This document shows positions 26,987-35,899 of a stretch of DNA of 64,000 nt, piece after piece. The notes beneath the pieces are model-generated. The model ran no database searches, was not told the DNA's origin, and saw only the letters and a program-made list of their open reading frames with translations. This stretch comes from Methylotenera versatilis 7 (GTDB taxonomy: Bacteria; Pseudomonadota; Gammaproteobacteria; Burkholderiales; Methylophilaceae). The position numbers and the translations under genes were made by a program. The first letter of the stretch is position 1, and every line of letters begins with the position of its first letter. The stretch spans positions 372,001-436,000 of the forward strand of contig NZ_JUGF01000002.1 of assembly GCF_000799165.1 (NCBI RefSeq), read 5' to 3'.

Positions 26987-28435
26987 ATGGCAAAAAAACT
27001 AGCAGATAACTCGCAAGCGACTTCCACAACTGGATTTATAACCAGCGACTCTACAACCAGCACTAAACTTTTTGTACTGGATACCAACGTATTAATGCAT
27101 GACCCATCAAGCCTGTTTCGGTTTGAAGAGCATGACATTTACTTGCCGATGGTGACTCTAGAAGAGTTAGACAATAATAAAAAAGGTGTAACCGAAGTCG
27201 CTCGCAATGCACGCCAGGCCAGCCGCTATTTAGAAGAGATTGTCGGCACTGACCTGACGAATCTAGAATTAGGCTGTCCATTAGCCATTAATGGTAATAA
27301 GCATTTAGCTGGCCGCCTATTTTTGCAAACCACGCAAGTGGATATTGAGCTACCAGGTTTAGCCGGCAGCAAAGCCGACAATCAAATTATCAGCGTCGTA
27401 CTAGCGCAACAAAAACAGCAACCTAACCGCCAGGTTATCTTAGTCAGCAAAGATATCAACATCCGCATCAAGGCACGCGCAATGGGCGTGATGGCGCAAG
27501 ACTATTTTAACGACAAAGTATTAGAAGATACCGATTTACTCTATAGCGGTATGAAAGAACTACCGCAAGATTTTTGGGATACACACAGCAAGGCAATGGA
27601 GTCGTGGCAAGAAGCCGGTAGTATGTTTTATCGCATTACTGGGCCGCTAGTTAAAACGTTTTTAATTAATGAATTCATTTTTTATGAGTTTGATAAACCG
27701 TTTCATGCCATTGTGCGTAAGCTGGAAAACGATCATGCCGTGCTTGAGGTTGTGCACGATCATATGAACCCTAAACACAGCGTGTGGGGCATTGTTGCAC
27801 GTAATCGTGAGCAAAACTTTGCATTGAACCTACTGATGAATCCGGATATTGATTTTGTCACACTGCTTGGTCAGGCTGGTACGGGCAAAACATTGCTGAC
27901 TTTGGCTGCAGCATTAACGCAAACGCTAGACAAAAAAATCTATTCTGAAATCATTATGACGCGCGTGACGGTACCTGTCGGCGAAGATATTGGTTTTCTA
28001 CCCGGCACTGAAGAAGAAAAAATGGCGCCATGGATGGGCGCGCTTGAGGATAATCTGGATGTTCTGAATAAAACGGATGAAGACGCAGGTGAATGGGGGC
28101 GTGCTGCAACACAAGATTTAATCCGTACACGCATTAAAGTAAAATCCCTTAACTTCATGCGTGGTCGCACTTTTTTACATAAATTTCTGATCATCGACGA
28201 AGCGCAAAACCTAACGCCAAAACAAATGAAAACGCTTATCACGCGCGCAGGTCCAGGCACAAAAGTAGTCTGTTTAGGCAATATTGCCCAAATCGACACA
28301 CCTTATCTAACCGAAGGCAGCTCCGGTTTAACTTATGTAGTTGATCGCTTTAAAGGCTGGGAACATAACGGACATATTACTTTAGTGCGTGGCGAACGTT
28401 CTCGTTTGGCAGATTTTGCTGCTGAAGCTCTATAG
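26987..28435 (+). CDS. PIN-PhoH family ATPase/ribonuclease
   Basis: This 482-residue protein joins an N-terminal PIN nuclease domain (FVLDTNVLMHDPSSLFRFEE, about 28-150, with the acidic residues of the family) to a C-terminal PhoH ATPase domain. The P-loop GQAGTGKT is at 295-302 and the Walker B FLIIDEAQNLTP is near 405. The same fusion is called PhoH2 or YlaK in other bacteria, where an RNA helicase/RNase role has been described. It follows bcp by 14 bases. A metal-dependent RNase role is inferred from the family. Confidence 0.92.
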   Translation: MAKKLADNSQATSTTGFITSDSTTSTKLFVLDTNVLMHDPSSLFRFEEHDIYLPMVTLEELDNNKKGVTEVARNARQASRYLEEIVGTDLTNLELGCPLAINGNKHLAGRLFLQTTQVDIELPGLAGSKADNQIISVVLAQQKQQPNRQVILVSKDINIRIKARAMGVMAQDYFNDKVLEDTDLLYSGMKELPQDFWDTHSKAMESWQEAGSMFYRITGPLVKTFLINEFIFYEFDKPFHAIVRKLENDHAVLEVVHDHMNPKHSVWGIVARNREQNFALNLLMNPDIDFVTLLGQAGTGKTLLTLAAALTQTLDKKIYSEIIMTRVTVPVGEDIGFLPGTEEEKMAPWMGALEDNLDVLNKTDEDAGEWGRAATQDLIRTRIKVKSLNFMRGRTFLHKFLIIDEAQNLTPKQMKTLITRAGPGTKVVCLGNIAQIDTPYLTEGSSGLTYVVDRFKGWEHNGHITLVRGERSRLADFAAEAL

Positions 28436-28485
28436 TAACGCTTGGCTTTTAGTCACTCTTAAATATTAAGAATGAATAAGCGTTA

Positions 28486-29652
28486 ATGTCTAAAGGTTTT
28501 TACACCCTTTTAGTTGCTCAATTTCTATCGGCGCTAGCTGATAACGCGTTGCTGTTCACTGCGATTGCTTTATTACAGCAAATGCAGGCACCGGAATGGC
28601 ACGAACCCTTGCTTTTACAGTTCTTCGTCATTTCATATATCGTACTCGCTCCATTTGTCGGCTCATTTGCAGACGCGCTACCAAAAGGCCGTGTGATGTT
28701 TATTGCTAATGGTATCAAGTTCTTTGGAAGTATCGCCATGATATTTGGTATGCCGCCACTGTATGCTTATGGCATTGTAGGTGTTGGTGCTGCTGCGTAT
28801 TCCCCCGCCAAATATGGCATTTTGACAGAGCTGCTGCCACCAGAAAAACTGGTCAACGCCAACGGATGGATGGAAGGCTCTACTGTTATCGCTATTATTT
28901 TGGGTGCAATTATTGGCGGAAAAATGGCCAGTATCAGCCCTCAAGGCGCCATGATTGCCATCGCGTTCATGTATCTCGCTGCAGCGGCCTTCAATATGTT
29001 TATCCCCAAATTGCCGATTGATCATGCAATTGCCAAGAAAGATCCTCTATCTATATTAAGTGATTTTTATCGCTCATTTCTTGCACTTTGGCGCGATCCA
29101 CAAGGGCAAGTGTCACTTTCTGTCACTACACTTTTTTGGGGTGCAGGTGCAACTTTAAGGCTGGTTGTCATCGCTTGGGCTGGTATTGTGTTGGGCTTTG
29201 GCTTAGATCATGCGACACAACTCACCGCCACAGTCGCCGCAGGTGTAGCGCTGGGCTCGGTTATTGCTGCGCACTACATCACGCTTGAGAATTCGGTAAA
29301 AGTATTACCAGCAGGGATTGTAATGGGCATTTTAGTCATTAGCATGGCATTTATAACAGAATGGCACTTGGCTGCTTTCCTGTTATTTATCATTGGCGTT
29401 TTAAGTGGTTTTTTTGTTGTGCCGCTAAATGCACTACTACAACACAGAGGCCATATACTGATTGGGGCTGGACATTCTATTGCGGTACAGAATTTTAACG
29501 AAAACTTAGGTATTCTATTATTAAGCGGTGCTTACACGCTGATGGTTAAAGCCAACTTACATATCAACCATATCGTGATTGTATTTGGTTTATTTGTGAT
29601 AATTTCAATGAGCTTAATTAATCGCTTATATCGCAAGCAGGTGCAAGCTTAA
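28486..29652 (+). CDS. lplT: Lysophospholipid transporter LplT (MFS)
   Basis: This 388-residue integral membrane protein of the major facilitator superfamily resembles LplT: LLVAQFLSALADNALLFTA at the N-terminus, ALPKGRVMFIANGIKFFGS, and YSPAKYGILTELLPPEKLVN. About 10-12 membrane segments are visible. LplT flips lysophospholipids into the inner membrane for reacylation, normally with the acyltransferase Aas, which is not next to it here. A bidirectional terminator follows. Confidence 0.88.
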   Translation: MSKGFYTLLVAQFLSALADNALLFTAIALLQQMQAPEWHEPLLLQFFVISYIVLAPFVGSFADALPKGRVMFIANGIKFFGSIAMIFGMPPLYAYGIVGVGAAAYSPAKYGILTELLPPEKLVNANGWMEGSTVIAIILGAIIGGKMASISPQGAMIAIAFMYLAAAAFNMFIPKLPIDHAIAKKDPLSILSDFYRSFLALWRDPQGQVSLSVTTLFWGAGATLRLVVIAWAGIVLGFGLDHATQLTATVAAGVALGSVIAAHYITLENSVKVLPAGIVMGILVISMAFITEWHLAAFLLFIIGVLSGFFVVPLNALLQHRGHILIGAGHSIAVQNFNENLGILLLSGAYTLMVKANLHINHIVIVFGLFVIISMSLINRLYRKQVQA

Positions 29653-29667
29653 TAGAATGTATTAGTA

Positions 29668-29702
29668 AAAAAAGCCTCGGTTTTAATCGAGGCTTTTTCT
29701 TT
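29668..29702. terminator. Bidirectional terminator between lplT and ndh
   Basis: A stem AAAAGCCTCG / CGAGGCTTTT with a short TTTTAAT-like loop is flanked by A-runs on the left and T-runs on the right, so it can stop transcription of both convergent genes. Confidence 0.9.
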
Positions 29703-29727
29703 TTATATTATGAAGTGAGTATTGGAG

Positions 29728-31050
29728 CTAATGCAATTTTACTTGCGCTTCTGTTCTGCGGGTAATTAACCTGGCCACTGTCTGCAATATCACGGTAAAT
29801 ACACCGTGCAGTGTCATTAGGTGCATTTTATACAACGATTGATACATTAATCGCGCAAATAAACCTTCAATGTACATACTGCCACCAGAAAGTGTACCCA
29901 TTAAACTACCTACGGTAGAGTAACGCCCCAAGTTAACCAGTGAACCATAGTCGGTATAGTGATAATCAGGCAAATTGGTTTTATTAGCTACCCGTTTCTT
30001 CATCGTTTTAAATAAAAGTGATGCTTGCTGATGTGCCGCCTGCGCACGAGGTGGCACATTGCCATCGTGACCAAGCCATGGACACGCTGCGCAGTCACCA
30101 AATGCAAAAATGCTTTCATCCACAGTTGTTTGCAAAGTTTGCTTAACCACTAGTTGGTTGATCCGATTCGTTTCCAAACCAGCCAGTTCTTTTAAGAAAT
30201 CTGGCGCTTTAATACCCGCCGCCCACACCACCAAGGCTGAAGGAATAAAGCGTCCACTATGTGTATAAACACCTTTATCTGACACCTCAGTTACGCGCTC
30301 GCCTGTATAAACATGCACACGTAATTTTCGCAGCTCTAAATCTACTGACTGTGAAAGCTTGGGTGGCAATGCAGGCAGTACGCGTTCACTTGCTTCAATA
30401 ATCGAAATTTTAATATCTCGATCAGCATCAATTTTATCTAAACCATAGGCAGCCAGTTCGCGTGTCGTATTATGTAGCTCTGCTGCCAGCTCGACACCGG
30501 TTGCACCTGCGCCCACAATCACCACCTCTAACTGCCCTGCTTGTACTGGTGTTGTTTGCGTTTGCGCGCGAACTAAAGCGTTGTGTAAGCGACGATGGAA
30601 TTTTTCTGCTTGGTCTTGTGTATCTAATGCAATGGAATATTCACGTGCGCCTTTAATGCCAAAATCATTAGTCGTGCTACCAATCGCAATGACTAAACTG
30701 TCATATTGAAAAGTACGACGCGCAATCACCTCTATGCCATCTTCGTCAAAATAAGGCGCGATCGTCACTTCTTTTTTGACCCTGTCCAAGCCATCCATAC
30801 GACCGAGTCTAAAATTAAAGTGATGCCAATGTGCTTGCGCCAAATACTCTAACTCGTGCTTATCTGGATTCATGCTACCTGCAGCAATTTCATGTAGCAA
30901 TGGCTTCCACACATGCGTTCTGGTGCTATCAATTAAGGTAATGACCGCTTGCTTTTTTTTACCCAGTGAATCCCCCAAGCGCGTTGCCAGTTCTAACCCA
31001 CCCGCTCCGCCGCCTACGATAACAATATGATGTAATTTTTCTGTATTCAT
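29728..31050 (-). CDS. ndh: Type II NADH:quinone oxidoreductase (NDH-2)
   Basis: This 440-residue flavoprotein has two dinucleotide-binding motifs: HIVIVGGGAGGLELATRLGD at the N-terminus for FAD and EVVIVGAGATGVELAAELHN at about 170 for NADH. It also has FAFGDCAACPW and a C-terminal amphipathic/hydrophobic region (LYKMHLMTLHGVFTVILQTV) that can attach it to the membrane. It oxidises NADH without pumping protons. It lies after the xox cytochromes on the same strand, but a terminator at 31.1 kb separates them, so it probably has its own promoter. Confidence 0.92.
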   Translation of the reverse strand: MNTEKLHHIVIVGGGAGGLELATRLGDSLGKKKQAVITLIDSTRTHVWKPLLHEIAAGSMNPDKHELEYLAQAHWHHFNFRLGRMDGLDRVKKEVTIAPYFDEDGIEVIARRTFQYDSLVIAIGSTTNDFGIKGAREYSIALDTQDQAEKFHRRLHNALVRAQTQTTPVQAGQLEVVIVGAGATGVELAAELHNTTRELAAYGLDKIDADRDIKISIIEASERVLPALPPKLSQSVDLELRKLRVHVYTGERVTEVSDKGVYTHSGRFIPSALVVWAAGIKAPDFLKELAGLETNRINQLVVKQTLQTTVDESIFAFGDCAACPWLGHDGNVPPRAQAAHQQASLLFKTMKKRVANKTNLPDYHYTDYGSLVNLGRYSTVGSLMGTLSGGSMYIEGLFARLMYQSLYKMHLMTLHGVFTVILQTVARLITRRTEAQVKLH

Positions 31051-31084
31051 TCTGAATTTACTTAATAATTAATGCGTGTTTTAT

Positions 31085-31120
31085 AAACAAAAACGCGCCT
31101 GCTGAAACCAGCAAGCGCGT
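31085..31120 (-). terminator. Terminator after the cytochrome c lipoprotein gene
   Basis: The stem CGCGCCTGCTG (31094-31104) pairs with CAGCAAGCGCG (31109-31119) around a 4-base loop, with one mismatch. On the minus strand it is followed by a T-rich run. It ends the xox-side transcript before ndh. Confidence 0.82.
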
Positions 31121-31135
31121 AGACTTCATACAATA

Positions 31136-31678
31136 TTACTCGTTTCCAGTTTCTTTACCCATACTACGTACCCAAGCAATTATCTTGAGCAACTCATCTG
31201 GTGAAATACCATTTTTTGGATCTGTAGGGTCCATCAAACCGATTCCTTTTGCACCCATGCCACCATTAGTGCCATGCCAAACAGTTTCAAACATACCTTT
31301 AACCGTCGCATCTTTTGGATATTTATAATCCGGTCCTGTTAAACCAGGCCCTACTTGGCCTTTTGCTTCAGGGCCATGGCATTGTGTACAAGAATAAAGC
31401 TGAAATACTTTTTTACCTTTAGCAATAGCCTCTTCGTTTCCAACATAGATATTTTTACCTGTAGCCAAAAACTCTTTAGCTGCTGGTGTATCAAACAGCG
31501 CAGCATCAATAGCTAAAGGCTTGCCATCTTGTGTAGTCACAAACTCAATGGTTTTACCAGAGCTTGCAGCAGGCGCTGCAGTGGAACCACCTGCAGCAGC
31601 TTTATCATCTGACTTATTACAAGCTGCTAGACTGGCTGTAAGTAAAACAAGTACTAAACTCAATTTAATGCGATTCAT
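31136..31678 (-). CDS. c-type cytochrome lipoprotein, XoxG paralogue
   Basis: Three ATGs lie in frame near the start. I choose the third (31678, MNRIKLSLVLVLL) because a GGAG lies 7 bases before it, in the same spacing as in xoxF. This gives 180 residues. The signal peptide ends in a lipobox (LAACNKS), so the protein should be anchored to a membrane by lipid, facing the periplasm. One heme c site is visible in YSCTQCHGPEAKGQVGP. It is clearly a paralogue of the cytochrome gene just upstream: both share FVxTQDGxP, GMFET, HGxNGGM and the DELLKIIAW/DDILKVIGW end. It may pass electrons from the soluble XoxG or from XoxF to the terminal oxidase; that is inference. Confidence 0.88.
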   Translation of the reverse strand: MNRIKLSLVLVLLTASLAACNKSDDKAAAGGSTAAPAASSGKTIEFVTTQDGKPLAIDAALFDTPAAKEFLATGKNIYVGNEEAIAKGKKVFQLYSCTQCHGPEAKGQVGPGLTGPDYKYPKDATVKGMFETVWHGTNGGMGAKGIGLMDPTDPKNGISPDELLKIIAWVRSMGKETGNE

Positions 31679-31726
31679 TTTCATCTCCATGAATGTGATT
31701 CATTTTTTAATTTATATTAATCAACG

Positions 31727-31762
31727 AAAAAGGCTACTGCAATTATACAGTAGCCTTTTGTC
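31727..31762. terminator. Terminator between the two cytochrome genes
   Basis: A perfect 10-bp stem AAGGCTACTG (31730-31739) / CAGTAGCCTT (31748-31757) has A-runs on one side and T-runs on the other. It lies between xoxG and its paralogue, so the second cytochrome is probably transcribed separately or only in part by read-through. Confidence 0.85.
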
Positions 31763-31802
31763 TTTTTGATTTTTTAGTTAAACAACAAGCTTTTGGCTTA
31801 TA

Positions 31803-32318
31803 TTATTTTAACCAAGGCGTATCAGTACCACCTTTATATTGTGTGCGTAACCAGCCAATCACTTTCAAGATATCATCTGTTGATAAATTCTCTGGGTTAC
31901 CCAATTGCTGATGCCAGGCAAACATACCGCCATTTGAGCCATGAGCGATGGTTTCGAACATACCTTTATCTGTTACATGTTTTGAATATTGCCAAGTGCT
32001 ATCAGTAATAGCCGGACCTACTTGACCACCACCATTAGGACCATGACATTGTGTACATGAGTAATATCCAAATTTCTTTTTACCTGCTTTTGCTGCTTCT
32101 GGATCTTTTGCATATGCTTTTGTATATGGGTTAATACATGTCTCTAGAAACTCTTTCGCTTGTGGCGTATCTGCTTCAGTTGCTTTAATGACAAATGGAC
32201 TACCATCTTGCGTTGCAACAAAATTACAAGCAGCATTTACCTGCGATGATAGTGTAAGACCTGCTAATGCCAACATACCAACAAATAAAGTTGACTTCAA
32301 TGCTTTACTGCCTAACAT
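31803..32318 (-). CDS. xoxG: Cytochrome c, electron acceptor of XoxF (XoxG)
   Basis: The long reading starts at 32348, but the ATG at 32318 (MLGSKALKSTLFVGMLALAG) has an AGGAGA site right before it and opens a signal peptide, so I use it (171 residues). Cleavage is likely near VNA-ACNF. One heme c site is visible in YSCTQCHGPNGGGQVGP. In the Xox system XoxG takes electrons from the PQQ of methanol dehydrogenase in the periplasm. The gene follows xoxJ (260-base gap) and xoxF on the same strand, which is the usual xoxFJG neighbourhood. An extra cysteine pair (CNF near the N-terminus and ETCINPY) may form a disulfide. Confidence 0.88.
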   Translation of the reverse strand: MLGSKALKSTLFVGMLALAGLTLSSQVNAACNFVATQDGSPFVIKATEADTPQAKEFLETCINPYTKAYAKDPEAAKAGKKKFGYYSCTQCHGPNGGGQVGPAITDSTWQYSKHVTDKGMFETIAHGSNGGMFAWHQQLGNPENLSTDDILKVIGWLRTQYKGGTDTPWLK

Positions 32319-32578
32319 GTTTTCTCCTAATTTATAGAATATGAGCAACGTTCTATTTGCATTCTCTTACTTAACTACAACAATTGATTAACATATTTAT
32401 ATTCAATCAATCCTGTTAAATCGCAGTTAAATTCAGTGCTGTTTTAGAGCGCATGTCCAATTAACGAATACTATTTCTAGTTGGTTGACATAATTTATTA
32501 ACATCATTGTGCCTCCAAACGAACGCGTGATTCTACTTGGTTTTATAAATTATGTCACCCTAATGACACTCGTTTTTA

Positions 32579-33466
32579 CTATTTTTTAAAGACACTGTCT
32601 CCCGCAAGTACTGGCACAGTTGGAATGCCATAATCCGCTAAAATTTGTGCAATTTTGTCTTTATTTCTCGCTAAAGCAGCATTGATTACTTCCATTCTTT
32701 CCTTATCTTTTTTACGCACTCCTACAGAAATGTTCCAATATTCCTTGCCCTGTAAATTAACTTTGTTGTACTCGGGAACGAATGCCATTTCCAACGGCAC
32801 TTTAGATTGCTTGGCGTAATAACCTGCTATCGGACCCCACACAATCGCCACATCAATATCACCTTTTGCCAAATCATCAATTAAAAAACTGGTTGGTAAA
32901 TTTAAATCGCGTTGTAAACGATATGGTCGCGCATTTGCCATCAAATTATGATCATTTAAAGGTACGGCAGCCGGGCTTTTATCAACGATACCAATGATGC
33001 CTTTACGTAAATCAGGGGAGTCCCAATCAGTAATTTTGAAGTTACTCTCTTTACGCCAAACAAATACATGACCTGATCTGTAGTAAGGCTCTGATGTTCT
33101 TAATGCGTCAAAATCGGATGTTGTGCCAATAATCACATCACAACGACCCGCGTTAATTGTATTTCTGAGGAAGCCTTGACGGTTATAGGCATAAGCAAAA
33201 CTTAATTTCTTACCAATATCTTGAGCTAATACTGCAGCAATTTTATCTTCAAAGCCTTCACCTCTAAGATTTGAATAAGGCATATTGTCAGGATCTGCAC
33301 ACACCTTAAATTCCGTACCATCATCCACTCGACGCACTTCGCCAACACGGCCTTCATCAGCGCTCAACGATGGAACATCTTTAATATCAATTGGCTCTCC
33401 TGCGGCGAATGCATAACCAGAAATCAAGGCAAGGCATACAGTCAATCCTTTTAATTGTTTTAACAT
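32579..33466 (-). CDS. xoxJ: XoxJ periplasmic binding-like protein
   Basis: This 295-residue protein has a signal peptide (MLKQLKGLTVCLALISGYAF) and a solute-binding-protein type fold: FKVCADPDNMPYSNLRGEGF, CDVIIGTTSDFDALRTSEPY and DVAIVWGPIAGYYAKQS. MxaJ and XoxJ proteins are needed for methanol dehydrogenase function and probably help activate or fold the large subunit, rather than transport a solute. No ABC transporter genes are beside it. It follows xoxF by 268 bases with a terminator-like hairpin in the gap. Confidence 0.92.
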   Translation of the reverse strand: MLKQLKGLTVCLALISGYAFAAGEPIDIKDVPSLSADEGRVGEVRRVDDGTEFKVCADPDNMPYSNLRGEGFEDKIAAVLAQDIGKKLSFAYAYNRQGFLRNTINAGRCDVIIGTTSDFDALRTSEPYYRSGHVFVWRKESNFKITDWDSPDLRKGIIGIVDKSPAAVPLNDHNLMANARPYRLQRDLNLPTSFLIDDLAKGDIDVAIVWGPIAGYYAKQSKVPLEMAFVPEYNKVNLQGKEYWNISVGVRKKDKERMEVINAALARNKDKIAQILADYGIPTVPVLAGDSVFKK

Positions 33467-33647
33467 TATTTATTTCCTTATTTAAAATCGGGACAAATTC
33501 TCAACTTAACTTTGTTAAGAGTAACTCAAATAGACAAAAGTTCTTTAATGAAAACCATGAAACTTTCCCATTGTAACCAAAATTACATCCTTTAGTTTAC
33601 CTATCTGTATATTTCCACCAGACCCACTGTCTACGCCCTGTTCAAAG

Positions 33648-33678
33648 CAAAACACCCTGCCTAAGCAGGGTGTTTCTT
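33648..33678. terminator. Hairpin terminator after xoxF
   Basis: The stem AAACACCCTGC / GCAGGGTGTTT with a 4-base loop lies between xoxF and xoxJ and is T-flanked on both strands. It would stop many xoxF transcripts, so xoxF can be made in excess over xoxJ and xoxG. Confidence 0.85.
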
Positions 33679-33734
33679 TAAGACATTAACTAACTTGTTA
33701 ACGTGTATTCAGTTACAACTAATCTTCCGATTAA

Positions 33735-35612
33735 TTATAGTGAGAATACTGTTAATGCACCGCCGCCAGGAGCAGCGTTGTATTTAGTTAGTTCTTTATA
33801 ACCACCAGCAGCACCCAGTGCGTCTGTGTCGTTAGTCATACCAAGGTTCATCGCCACACCAGCCCAGCCACCGATACCTGAGAATACACCCACGTATTGT
33901 TTGCCTTTTTGACCGTATGTGAATGAGTTACCAATCACGCCAGAACCCACTTGGAATTTCCAGAGTTCTTTACCTGATTGTGCGTCAACCGCTTTTAACC
34001 AACGGTCTAGTGTGCCGTAGAACACTAGGTCTGTTGCAGTCGTTAAAGCACCGCCCCAAGCAGAGAATTTCTCTTTGTTGTACCAAACTTTTTTGTTGGT
34101 CATTGGGTTGTAAGCAGCAAAGCCACCCATCACGCCGTCAGGACCAGCAAACATGGTTAATGTCGCACCAACCCATGGTTGACCAGCAACGTATTTAGAC
34201 TCTACTGGCTCGTATGTCATACATACGTGGTTCAATGGAGAATAGACTAAGCCAGTTTTTGGTGAGTAAGCCGCTGGTTGTTGGTCCTTCGTACCTAATG
34301 CAGCCGGGCAGATGCCTTTAGCATTGTAGTCTTGGTGAGTTGAGTATTTAGCGTCTTTATGTGGTACGCCTGTTTTCAAATCAACACTTGATGCCCAGTT
34401 AACGAATGGGTGCACTTTTTCAGCTGCAACCAATGTACCGTTGCTGGCTAACCATGTGTACGCAAAACCGTTACGGTCATGGTGCCATGCGTATGTTTTA
34501 CCACCTTTGTCGAACAAGATCACTTCGTTAATACCGTCGTAATCCCACTCGTCATGTGGTGTCATTTGCATGCCCCATTTTGCAACGCCTGTGTCTAAGT
34601 CACGTGCGAATACAGTCATAGACCATTTGTTGTCGCCTGGACGGACATCTGGGTTCCATACGGATGGGTTACCTGTTCCGTAATATACTAGATTAGTACG
34701 TGCATCATACGGCCACCAGCCCCATGTAGAACCACCACCATGTTGCCAGCCATCTTTAACGGCTTGTGGTTTCAACCATGTGCGTGTACCTAGTTCTTTT
34801 TCGCCAATTTTCAATTGGTCGTTAGGCACTGCTTTGAAAGAACCGCCTTGTTTGTTGCCGCCGTTTACGTCTTGGTAAACTGACAATGCGCTGTATTGTG
34901 GGTTTTCTTTATTGAAGTCTGCACCGATCAACATTTCAGCATCTGGGCCTGTTGAGTAGGCTTTCCATGCCAATGAACCGTCTTTTAGGTTGTAAGCAGC
35001 TAAGAAGCAACGTACGCCGAATTCAGCACCTGAACAACCGGTTAATACTTTGTCTTTAATCACGTGTGGTGCGTTAGTGTTTGTCGCGCCAACTTTTGGA
35101 TCGTTCACTAATACTGACCATACTTTAGCGCCTGTTTTAGCGTCTAAAGCAACCAAGTTACCATCGTTTTGTTGTAGATAGATTTTGCCGTCACCGTAGC
35201 CTAAGCCACGTGAAACGTTATCGCAACATAGTACAGCTTGTACTGATGGGTCTTGTTTTGGGAAATATGACCAAACGATTTTTTGGTTATCGTTTAAATC
35301 TAATGCGTATACGTTGTTTGGGAATGCTGTATGTAGATACATCATGTTACCAACAACCACTGGTGAGCCTTCGTGACCACGGTTTACACCGGTTGCGAAT
35401 GTCCAGGCAGCTTTAAGGTTTTTTACGTTACCTTTGTTGATTTGAGATAATGTGCTGTAGCCTTGGTTGTTGTGTTGGCCACGTGGGTGTACCCAGTTGT
35501 TCGCGTCCTTCATTGCCGCTTCTTGATCTGCTGCTGCAAGGGCTACCATTGGCATCGCCAATGTAGCGCCTGCAACTAAGCCTAGAGCTAGCTTGATTGT
35601 ATTGAATTTCAT
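33735..35612 (-). CDS. xoxF: Lanthanide-dependent methanol dehydrogenase XoxF
   Basis: This PQQ enzyme oxidises methanol in the periplasm. A TTG reading starts at 35624, but the ATG at 35612 (MKFNTIKLALGLVAG) has GGAG placed 6 bases upstream and begins the signal peptide, so I use it (625 residues). The beta-propeller shows repeated W-motifs such as AYNLKDGSLAWKAY and DAQSGKELWKFQVGSG. The vicinal disulfide that covers PQQ is CC at 129-130 (AVLCCDNVSRG). The catalytic Asp is Asp357 in HDEWDYDGIN, and two residues later Asp359 replaces the Ala of calcium MxaF enzymes; this extra Asp is the mark of lanthanide use. No mxaFI gene is in the window. Long inserts around 235-270 agree with the XoxF type of Methylophilaceae. 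Confidence 0.96.
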   Translation of the reverse strand: MKFNTIKLALGLVAGATLAMPMVALAAADQEAAMKDANNWVHPRGQHNNQGYSTLSQINKGNVKNLKAAWTFATGVNRGHEGSPVVVGNMMYLHTAFPNNVYALDLNDNQKIVWSYFPKQDPSVQAVLCCDNVSRGLGYGDGKIYLQQNDGNLVALDAKTGAKVWSVLVNDPKVGATNTNAPHVIKDKVLTGCSGAEFGVRCFLAAYNLKDGSLAWKAYSTGPDAEMLIGADFNKENPQYSALSVYQDVNGGNKQGGSFKAVPNDQLKIGEKELGTRTWLKPQAVKDGWQHGGGSTWGWWPYDARTNLVYYGTGNPSVWNPDVRPGDNKWSMTVFARDLDTGVAKWGMQMTPHDEWDYDGINEVILFDKGGKTYAWHHDRNGFAYTWLASNGTLVAAEKVHPFVNWASSVDLKTGVPHKDAKYSTHQDYNAKGICPAALGTKDQQPAAYSPKTGLVYSPLNHVCMTYEPVESKYVAGQPWVGATLTMFAGPDGVMGGFAAYNPMTNKKVWYNKEKFSAWGGALTTATDLVFYGTLDRWLKAVDAQSGKELWKFQVGSGVIGNSFTYGQKGKQYVGVFSGIGGWAGVAMNLGMTNDTDALGAAGGYKELTKYNAAPGGGALTVFSL

Positions 35613-35899
35613 TTTTATCTCCAAAGTGATATTACTAAGGGTTAATTAAAAGTAAACTCTAAGTTAAATTATTTATGCACAGTTATTTTGAAAACTTTGC
35701 GCACGGAATACAAAATTTAAAGTTTATTTTCCCCACATTTTTCATGTGTGATGTGCAATATAAAACAAGTAACTATTAATTGCAACACTTTAGTTACAAT
35801 CTATTAACAAATTATCAAATTATTTTTTAATATACTATCAAGCGTGCTTGTAGCTAATAAAATACTCAATAAAATCAAACAGAAAGAATGAGAAACTGA

